Shown in pieces: positions 1 through 4,959 of a DNA stretch of 11,358 nt (position 1 is its first letter; each line of letters starts with the position of its first letter). The notes beneath the pieces are model-generated. The model was not told where the DNA came from. It was given only the letters and a program-made list of their open reading frames with translations, and made no database searches. Location: contig JACMOG010000526.1 of NCBI GenBank assembly GCA_014378125.1, forward strand, positions 1 through 11,358, read 5' to 3'. The DNA is from Vitreoscilla sp. (GTDB lineage Bacteria > Pseudomonadota > Gammaproteobacteria > Burkholderiales > Burkholderiaceae). The position numbers and the translations under genes are program-made.

Positions 1-1160
1 AAATGGGTGCGCCGCTGAAAGCCCTGGCGCGGCCGGTGCAGGCGCCCATCGGCCTGTGGCATCTGCAAACCGTGCTGGGCGCGGCGCGCAGCTATCCGTT
101 CGACCAGCAGCAAGGCAATACCCTGATCACCAAGGAGGCGGGCCGCGTATGCGCGCTGATCACCCCGTGGAACTGGCCGATGAACCAGATCGTCTGCAAG
201 GTCGCGCCAGCGCTGCTGACCGGCTGCACCATGGTGCTCAAACCGAGCGAACTGGCGCCGTATTCCTCGCAGGTGTTCGCCGAAATTCTGGCCACCGCGG
301 GCGTGCCGGCCGGCGTATTCAATATGATCCATGGTGACGGCGCCGAGATCGGGCCACTGCTGTCGGCCCATCCGCTGGTCGACATGGTGTCGCTGACCGG
401 TTCCACCCGCGCCGGCGCGTCGGTGGCGCGGCACGCCGCCGAGACCATTAAGGTGGTGTCGCTGGAGCTGGGCGGCAAATCGGCCAACATCATCCTGGAC
501 GATGCGCCGCTGGAGACCGCGGTTACTTCCGGTGTGATCGGCATGATGTCCAACACGGGGCAGAGCTGCAACGCGCCGTCGCGCATGCTGGTGCCCGCGG
601 CCAGGCTCGCCGAGGCGGAGCGCATCGCGGCGGCCACCGTCGAACGCCTCGTGGTGGGCGACCCCGCGAATGCGGCCACCACCACCGGCCCCATCGCCAA
701 CCAGCGCCAGTACGAGCGTGTGCAGGCGCTGATCGCGCAAGGCATCGAGGAGGGCGCCACCGTCGTGGCCGGCGGACCGGGACGTCCCGCCGGCCTGGAG
801 CGCGGCTGGTTCGCCCGGCCCACCGTGTTCAGCGGCGTGACCAACCGGATGACCATCGCGCGCGAGGAGATCTTCGGGCCGGTGCTGGTGATGATTTCGT
901 ACGCCGACGAGGACGAGGCCGTGGCGATCGCCAACGACTCCGACTACGGCCTGTCGGGCTATGTGTGGGGCGGTAGCGTCGCGCGCGCGGCCGCCATCGC
1001 GAAGCGCCTGCGCACGGGCATGGTCCACCTCAACGGCGCGGGCATCGACCTGGCCGCGCCGTTCGGCGGCTACAAGCGCTCGGGCAACGGGCGCGAGTGG
1101 GGCGCCGCGGGCATCGACGAATTCCTCGAGACCAAGGCCCTCATGGGCGCGGGCGCCTGA
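1..1160 (+). CDS. Aldehyde dehydrogenase (NAD(P)+-dependent), 5'-truncated by window edge
   Basis: Oxidises an aldehyde to the carboxylic acid with NAD(P)+; cytoplasmic. About 385 C-terminal residues are visible, against roughly 470-500 for the family. The first visible Met, at position 3, is not the start: the two preceding bases (aa) fit a Glu codon, giving the internal ALDH motif E-MGAP. Counting from that Met, the catalytic set is present: N57 in TPWNW, general base E155 in ELGGKS, and nucleophile C189 in GQSC. The E-to-C distance of 34 residues is the family norm. The IFGPV motif and the C-terminal FGGYKRSGNGRE block are also intact, so the enzyme looks functional. It ends 3 bp before the monooxygenase ATG, which implies co-transcription and probable translational coupling. 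A few more A/T-ending codons than the next gene were noted by eye only. The substrate cannot be read; the context suggests the aldehyde arising from Baeyer-Villiger cleavage products. Confidence 0.95.
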   Translation, partial: MGAPLKALARPVQAPIGLWHLQTVLGAARSYPFDQQQGNTLITKEAGRVCALITPWNWPMNQIVCKVAPALLTGCTMVLKPSELAPYSSQVFAEILATAGVPAGVFNMIHGDGAEIGPLLSAHPLVDMVSLTGSTRAGASVARHAAETIKVVSLELGGKSANIILDDAPLETAVTSGVIGMMSNTGQSCNAPSRMLVPAARLAEAERIAAATVERLVVGDPANAATTTGPIANQRQYERVQALIAQGIEEGATVVAGGPGRPAGLERGWFARPTVFSGVTNRMTIAREEIFGPVLVMISYADEDEAVAIANDSDYGLSGYVWGGSVARAAAIAKRLRTGMVHLNGAGIDLAAPFGGYKRSGNGREWGAAGIDEFLETKALMGAGA

Positions 1161-1163
1161 CGC

Positions 1164-2639
1164 ATGAGCATCGATTCCTTCGATTCCTTCGACGTCCTGA
1201 TCGTCGGCGCCGGCGTGTCCGGCATCGGCGTGGCGTGCCGCCTGGCCGCCGAGTGTCCCGACAAGACCTACGCGATCCTCGAACGCCGCCAGCGCCTGGG
1301 CGGCACGTGGGATCTCTTCGACTACCCGGGCGTGCGCTCCCACCCGGACATGCACAGCTACGGCTACGAGTTCCGCCCGTGGACCGACACCAGGGTGCTG
1401 GCCAGCGGCGACGCGATCCGCAGCTACCTCGACGACACCGTGCGCGAGTCGGGCGTCGACCGCCACATCCGCTACGGCCTGAAGATCCTCTCGGCCAACT
1501 GGTCGTCCACGCGCGAGCAGTGGACGGTGACGGCCCTCGACGAGGCCAGCGGCGCGTCCACGCAGCTGCACTGCCGGCAGCTGGTGCTGGGCACCGGCTA
1601 CTACAACCACGACAACGGCTTCGCGCCCGAGTTCCCCGGCCTGGACAGGTTCACCGGCCAGGTGATCCATCCGCAGCACTGGCCGGCCGGCGTCGAGTTC
1701 GCCGGCCAGCGCGTGGTGATCGTGGGCAGCGGGGCGACGGCCATGACGCTGGTGCCGGCCCTCGCGAAGACCGCCGCCCACGTGACGATGCTGCAGCGCT
1801 CGCCCACCTACATCCTGTCGGTTCCGGCGCGTGACGCGTCGCTCGACAGGCTCGCCCGCTTCCTGCCGCGACGCTGGGCGTTCGCCTGGGGTCGCGGCCG
1901 CAACAAGACGCTGGCGCGCTGGATCTACGCCGCCTGCCGCCGCTGGCCCCACCGGATGCGCCGCTTCCTGCTGAAGCAGACGGAGAAGCACCTGGCCGGC
2001 AGCGCCGACATGGCGCACTTCACGCCGCGCTACATGCCGTGGGACCAGCGTCTGTGCATCGTGCCCGACGCCGACCTGTTCGGCGCCATCCGCAGCGGCG
2101 CCGCCTCGGTGGCCACCGACCGCATCGCCGGCTTCGACGGCCGCAGCGTGCTGCTGGAGTCGGGGGCGCGGCTGGAGGCCGACGTCCTCGTCACCGCCAC
2201 CGGCCTCGACGTGCAGGTGTTCGGCGGCATGGCCATCAGCGTGGACGGCAGGCCCTATGCGCCGCAGGAGCACATGCTCTACAAGGGCGTGCTGATGGAG
2301 GGACTGCCCAACTTCGCATGGATCCTGGGGTACACGAGCCTGTCGTGGACGCTGAAGGTGGATCTCGCGTCGGCCTACCTGGTACGGCTGATCAGGCACC
2401 TCGACGCCCACGGACTGTCCTCGTTCTGCCCGCACGACGAGCACGGCCACCGCGCCGAGGAATCCGTGATGGGCAACCTCACGTCCGGCTACCTGGTGCG
2501 CGCCAACGACCGCATGCCGCGCCAGGGCCGGGCAGGCCCCTGGCGCGTCACGCACGACTACCCGAGCGACCGCGCCACGCTGCTGAAGGCCCCGCTGGAC
2601 GATGGCGTGCTGTCGTTCGTGCGTCGGAAGGCCGCCTGA
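1164..2639 (+). CDS. EthA-like Baeyer-Villiger flavin monooxygenase
   Basis: FAD- and NADPH-dependent monooxygenase of 491 aa that inserts oxygen next to a carbonyl (ketone to ester) or oxidises sulfur. The FAD Rossmann motif GAGVSG is at residues 15-20. The Baeyer-Villiger fingerprint FxGxxxHxxxWP is at F163-G165-H169-W173, and the NADPH Rossmann motif GSGATA at 188-193. From memory, the whole chain follows mycobacterial EthA (489 aa): shared blocks include GGTWDLF-YPG-RS, GYYN, IHPQHWP, TMLQRSPTYI, PWDQRLC and TATGL--Q-FGG. Assignment to the EthA-like type I BVMO branch is therefore strong, although the physiological substrate is unknown. The start is the ATG 3 bp after the upstream ALDH stop; there is no room for a promoter, so it is read from the ALDH transcript. 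The N-terminus carries a 9-bp tandem repeat encoding SFDSFD before the FAD strand. The ester it would make needs a hydrolase, which is not in this window. Confidence 0.93.
   Translation: MSIDSFDSFDVLIVGAGVSGIGVACRLAAECPDKTYAILERRQRLGGTWDLFDYPGVRSHPDMHSYGYEFRPWTDTRVLASGDAIRSYLDDTVRESGVDRHIRYGLKILSANWSSTREQWTVTALDEASGASTQLHCRQLVLGTGYYNHDNGFAPEFPGLDRFTGQVIHPQHWPAGVEFAGQRVVIVGSGATAMTLVPALAKTAAHVTMLQRSPTYILSVPARDASLDRLARFLPRRWAFAWGRGRNKTLARWIYAACRRWPHRMRRFLLKQTEKHLAGSADMAHFTPRYMPWDQRLCIVPDADLFGAIRSGAASVATDRIAGFDGRSVLLESGARLEADVLVTATGLDVQVFGGMAISVDGRPYAPQEHMLYKGVLMEGLPNFAWILGYTSLSWTLKVDLASAYLVRLIRHLDAHGLSSFCPHDEHGHRAEESVMGNLTSGYLVRANDRMPRQGRAGPWRVTHDYPSDRATLLKAPLDDGVLSFVRRKAA
1172..1192 (+). repeat. 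9-bp tandem repeat inside monooxygenase start
   Basis: The unit cgattcctt occurs twice in tandem followed by cga, giving Asp-Ser-Phe twice just before the FAD-binding strand. It is in frame, so a slippage change of one unit would only add or remove three residues. Confidence 0.7.
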
Positions 2640-2642
2640 ATC

Positions 2643-2685
2643 GACTGCACATCCGCGACCAAAGACTGCACTAAACGAACATCCG
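2643..2685 (+). repeat. Imperfect direct repeat in gap before AAHS transporter
   Basis: The 144-bp gap 2640-2783 separates the monooxygenase from the transporter. It holds gactgcac at 2643-2650 and again at 2664-2671 (21 bp apart, two helical turns), and catccg at 2650-2655 and 2680-2685. A regulator half-site pair upstream of the transporter is possible, but no convincing -35/-10 pair is visible here, so this may be chance. No terminator-like hairpin was seen in the gap, and the transporter may be read from the upstream transcript. Confidence 0.3.
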
Positions 2686-2783
2686 AGGGAAAGCCCGAGC
2701 CGCTACCTGCGCGCCCGCATGGACACTTCGCCGCAAAGAGGCCTCCGATCGTGCGGGGGCCATGACGAAGCGAGAGACAAGCC

Positions 2784-4148
2784 ATGCCAGAACGCGACAG
2801 CGTCGATGTCCAGACGTTCCTCAACGAACATCGGTTCTCCGGGTTCCAGTGGATGATCTTCGGGTTGTGCTTCGTCATCGTGCTGCTGGATGGCTTCGAC
2901 ACCGCGGCCATCGGCTTCATTGCTCCGTCGCTGGTCAAGGAGTGGGGCGTCACGCGGCCCGCGCTGGGCCCGGTGCTCAGCGCCGCGCTGTTCGGGCTGG
3001 CCGCGGGCGCGCTGTCGTCGGGGCCGCTGGCCGACTGGCTGGGCCGCAAGAAGCTCCTGGTGACGTCGGTGATGGTGTTCGGCGTGGCCTGCATGGCCTC
3101 GGCGTTCTCGCAGACGCTCGACCAGCTCACCCTCCTGCGCTTCCTCACCGGGCTGGGCCTGGGCGCCGCGATGCCCAACGCGGTGACGCTGATGAGCGAG
3201 TACTGCCCCGACCGCCTGCGCGCCACGCTCACCAACGCGATGTTCTGCGGCTTCCCGCTGGGCGCGGCCTTCGGCGGCTTCCTGGCCGCGTGGATGATCC
3301 CGCAGTTCGGCTGGCGCAGCGTGCTGGCGCTCGGCGGCCTGGCGCCGCTCGCGCTGGCGCTGGCGATGCTGATGGCGCTGCCGGAGTCGGTGCGCTTCAT
3401 GGTGGCGCGCGCGTGGCCGCTGGAGAAGATCCGGGCGACGCTGTCGCGCGTGTCGGCGAGCGCCGCGCAGGCCGTGTCGTTCCGCCTGTCCGAGGGACGG
3501 GCGTCCAGCTCGGGCAAGACGGGCATCGCGCTGGTGCTGTCGCGCCAATACCTCGCCGGTTCGGTGATGCTGTGGCTGGCCTACTTCATGGGCCTGGTGA
3601 TCTTCTACGCGCTGATCAACTGGATGCCGATCCTGTTCAAGGACGCGGGGCTCGAGCCGCGCACGGCCACGCTCATCGCCGCGCTGTTCCCGCTGGGCGG
3701 CTGCGGCGCGGTGCTGTTCGGCTGGCTGATGGATCGCTTCAACGGCAACCTCATCATCGCGTTCGGCTACCTCGTCACCGCGGTGCTGATCTGGTGCATC
3801 GGGCAGGCCGTCGGCAACATGGGCAGCCTGGTGCTGTTGGTGTTCCTGGGCGGGGCGTTCATGAACACCGCGCAGTCGTCGCTGCCGGCACTGGCCGCCG
3901 CGTTCTATCCGACGGCGGGACGCGCCACGGGCGTGTCGTGGATGCTGGGCTTCGGTCGCTTCGGCGGCATCGCGGGATCGTTCCTGGTGGCGGAGCTCTC
4001 ACGCCGCCACTTCACGTTCACCGAGATCTTCAGCGTGGTCGCCGTGCCCGGCGTCGTCGCCGCACTGGCGCTGCTGGTCAAGCAATGGGCGCATCCGGAG
4101 CCGGCGCCCGGATCCGCACCTCGCGCGGAGACGGTCTCCGCGCATTGA
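2784..4148 (+). CDS. MFS transporter, aromatic acid:H+ symporter (AAHS) family, PcaK/BenK-like
   Basis: Inner-membrane proton symporter of 454 aa with about 12 hydrophobic segments. The AAHS signature is in TM1: DGFDTAAIGF at residues 36-45, with the two Asp residues known to matter in PcaK. The MFS loop 2-3 motif is GPLADWLGRKK at 80-90. TM4 has RFLTGLGLGAAMPN from R119, and the related loop 8-9 motif is GWLMDRFNGN. A hydrophilic central loop follows the VRFM stretch, as is usual in MFS proteins. Relatives import protocatechuate, 4-hydroxybenzoate, benzoate and similar acids. The position after the ALDH and BVMO genes suggests it brings in the substrate of that pathway or an aromatic acid related to it. 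The ATG at 2784 is preceded by a weak purine-rich gagaga. It converges with the next minus-strand gene with only 2 bp between stops, leaving no space for a terminator of its own. Confidence 0.9.
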   Translation: MPERDSVDVQTFLNEHRFSGFQWMIFGLCFVIVLLDGFDTAAIGFIAPSLVKEWGVTRPALGPVLSAALFGLAAGALSSGPLADWLGRKKLLVTSVMVFGVACMASAFSQTLDQLTLLRFLTGLGLGAAMPNAVTLMSEYCPDRLRATLTNAMFCGFPLGAAFGGFLAAWMIPQFGWRSVLALGGLAPLALALAMLMALPESVRFMVARAWPLEKIRATLSRVSASAAQAVSFRLSEGRASSSGKTGIALVLSRQYLAGSVMLWLAYFMGLVIFYALINWMPILFKDAGLEPRTATLIAALFPLGGCGAVLFGWLMDRFNGNLIIAFGYLVTAVLIWCIGQAVGNMGSLVLLVFLGGAFMNTAQSSLPALAAAFYPTAGRATGVSWMLGFGRFGGIAGSFLVAELSRRHFTFTEIFSVVAVPGVVAALALLVKQWAHPEPAPGSAPRAETVSAH

Positions 4149-4150
4149 GT

Positions 4151-4324
4151 TCAGCGATTCGCCTCGCTGCGCAGGAACTGGCTCACGTCCTTCGGGTGCC
4201 AGCTGACCGTCTTCAGCGCGTGGGCCAGCGCCTCGTCGTCGACCTGCGAAAGGTAGGCGTCGTCGTGGGACAGGAGTTGCTCCGCGCAGTCTTGCGGCGC
4301 GGTGGTGATCAGGGCTTGGGTCAT
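4151..4324 (-). CDS. Small protein of unknown function (57 aa)
   Basis: Unrecognised 57-residue protein, beginning MTQALITTAPQDC and ending LRSEANR. It is acidic in the middle (HDDAYLSQVDDEAL), has a single Cys, no membrane segment and no signal peptide; a short helical fold is likely. The ATG at 4324 lacks an obvious Shine-Dalgarno (the upstream bases are cgccccacc). The frame is open further upstream to an ATG at 4465 (104 aa), but the extra part is low-complexity in character and less protein-like, so the shorter form is preferred. It converges with the AAHS transporter, their stops lying 2 bp apart, and diverges from the 73-aa gene. It could be spurious, although its composition is unlike the Arg/Ala/Pro-rich shadow frames around it. 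Confidence 0.5.
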   Translation of the reverse strand: MTQALITTAPQDCAEQLLSHDDAYLSQVDDEALAHALKTVSWHPKDVSQFLRSEANR

Positions 4325-4568
4325 GGTGGGGCGCCGGTGAGCGGAGGTGTGGATGCATCTTCGCGCTGGGTTCGACGATGCAAGGCCAGACGTTAGCGCG
4401 GCTTGGCGTGCGTGCAGTCCTACAAAAGACGCCGCTTGTTCCCGCATCTGCGCGGACTCCCCCATGGGAATCGAGATGGCCCGACATCAGCATGGCGGGC
4501 GATGACGGCACGGCGTGTCGTCTGACAAGGTCCATCGCTTGCATGAGCGCGGCAACAGGAGAAATCCC
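4325..4568. other. Divergent intergenic region between two small genes
   Basis: This 244-bp stretch should hold promoters for both small genes. No -35/-10 pair with proper spacing stands out on either strand; ctgaca at 4522-4527 resembles a -35 but has no -10 at the right distance. No strong hairpin or repeat was found. The clearest signal is the Shine-Dalgarno aggaga just before the 73-aa gene. Confidence 0.4.
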
Positions 4569-4790
4569 ATGACCACCAACGCTCAAGTCCGTTTCGCCGA
4601 TCTCGCCTTCGAGCTTCGCTTCGATCCGCTGATCGACGACCAGGCGCCGCTGACGTTTCCCTGCGACGCCCACGGCCAGGTCGACCTGGACGAACTGTGC
4701 GATCGTTCGCGCCGCGAGTACCTGTTCGCGCACACGCTCATCGGCCGCCACTTCACGAGCCCGGTGATCCGAGCCTGCCTCGGCGTCTGA
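4569..4790 (+). CDS. Small conserved-looking protein of unknown function (73 aa)
   Basis: Encodes a 73-aa soluble protein with blocks VRFADLAFELRFDPL (residues 7-21), LTFPCDAHGQVDLDEL (28-43) and YLFAHTLIGRHF (51-62). I have a weak recollection of similar short hypothetical proteins in Burkholderiales with an FADLAFE...FPCD...YL-AR--VGREF pattern, but no function is known to me. It has three cysteines (32, 44, 70) and no signal peptide or membrane span. The ATG at 4569 is chosen because aggaga lies 7-8 bp upstream; an in-frame start at 4515 would add an unrelated 18-residue tail. The downstream gap leads to the TonB-receptor promoter, so it is probably monocistronic. Confidence 0.72.
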   Translation: MTTNAQVRFADLAFELRFDPLIDDQAPLTFPCDAHGQVDLDELCDRSRREYLFAHTLIGRHFTSPVIRACLGV

Positions 4791-4814
4791 CACGCCCGAC
4801 GTCCGTCTTTATCG

Positions 4815-4846
4815 ATAGCTTTCGAAACTATCTTTGCGAAAGCTAT
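4815..4846. promoter_or_regulatory. Operator-like 10-bp inverted repeat upstream of TonB receptor
   Basis: Perfect arms atagctttcg (4815-4824) and cgaaagctat (4837-4846) are separated by 12 bp. The left arm also contains the palindrome tttcgaaa (4820-4827). The right arm ends on the first base of the putative -35 box. Such a dyad in an AT-rich patch of a GC-rich genome is what a dimeric regulator's operator looks like; the regulator itself is not identified in the window. Confidence 0.6.
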
Positions 4847-4874
4847 TGTGCTTACGAAAAGCAGTTTTTAGAAT
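4846..4874 (+). promoter_or_regulatory. Candidate sigma-70 promoter for TonB receptor operon
   Basis: A weak -35 ttgtgc (4846-4851) is followed by a 17-bp spacer and a good -10 tagaat (4869-4874, five of six consensus bases). Transcription would start near 4881, giving an approximately 80-nt leader. The surrounding AT-richness and the adjoining inverted repeat support a real promoter; the weak -35 suggests dependence on an activator. Confidence 0.55.
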
Positions 4875-4884
4875 CAATCGAACC

Positions 4885-4932
4885 AAAACCGAAAGCCTGC
4901 GCGATGAAGATCGCGACCGTTGGCTTTGTTTT
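4885..4932 (+). promoter_or_regulatory. Extended 5'-UTR hairpin, possible attenuator or mRNA stabiliser
   Basis: Nested pairing: aaaac (4885-4889) with gtttt (4928-4932); aaagcc (4892-4897) with ggcttt (4922-4927); cgcgat (4900-4905) with atcgcg (4910-4915), closed by a gaag loop. That gives 17 base pairs, with a 2-nt bulge and a small internal loop. The 3' side runs into a T-rich stretch, terminator-like in look. A competing pairing exists between cgaaagc (4890-4896) and gctttcg (4933-4939), so two exclusive folds are possible. It starts only a few bases after the predicted transcription start. Confidence 0.5.
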
Positions 4933-4948
4933 GCTTTCGAAAGTCTAA
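4904..4948 (+). CDS. Candidate 14-aa leader peptide / upstream ORF
   Basis: The ATG at 4904 opens a 14-codon frame, MKIATVGFVLLSKV, ending in TAA at 4946-4948. That stop overlaps the taagga Shine-Dalgarno of the TonB receptor and lies 11 bp before its ATG, a geometry suited to translational coupling. The ORF starts inside the loop-proximal stem of the 5'-UTR hairpin, so a translating ribosome would open that structure. The upstream gaaag at 4891-4895 is only a weak ribosome-binding site. A short frame like this can arise by chance; the support is positional. Confidence 0.3.
   Translation: MKIATVGFVLLSKV
4934..4943. promoter_or_regulatory. Second copy of operator core (perfect 10-bp palindrome)
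   Basis: The sequence ctttcgaaag is a perfect palindrome. Together with the preceding g it repeats gctttcgaaa exactly as at 4818-4827, 115 bp upstream (about 11 helical turns). It lies between the 5'-UTR hairpin and the Shine-Dalgarno of the TonB receptor, and could be a downstream operator or part of an alternative RNA fold. Confidence 0.5.
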
Positions 4949-4959
4949 GGATTGCATCG

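Noticed and set aside
3..5. ATG at position 3 as the real start of the aldehyde dehydrogenase
   Set aside because: It is the Met of the internal E-MGAP motif; the preceding bases continue the frame and about 100 N-terminal residues are missing.
92..934. 280-codon minus-strand frame opposite the aldehyde dehydrogenase
   Set aside because: Ser/Ala/Thr-rich antisense shadow; the sense frame carries the full ALDH catalytic set.
2762..4396. 544-codon plus-strand frame overlapping the AAHS transporter
   Set aside because: Out-of-frame shadow rich in Arg and Gly; the true frame shows MFS membrane segments and AAHS motifs.
4325..4465. 104-aa version of the small minus-strand protein
   Set aside because: The extra 47 residues look like non-coding translation and the upstream ATG also lacks a Shine-Dalgarno; the shorter form is favoured but not proven.
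4834..4959. Upstream TTG start extending the TonB receptor by 42 residues
   Set aside because: It would bury the signal peptide behind a charged tail and translate the promoter and leader hairpin; the ATG at 4960 has taagga upstream.
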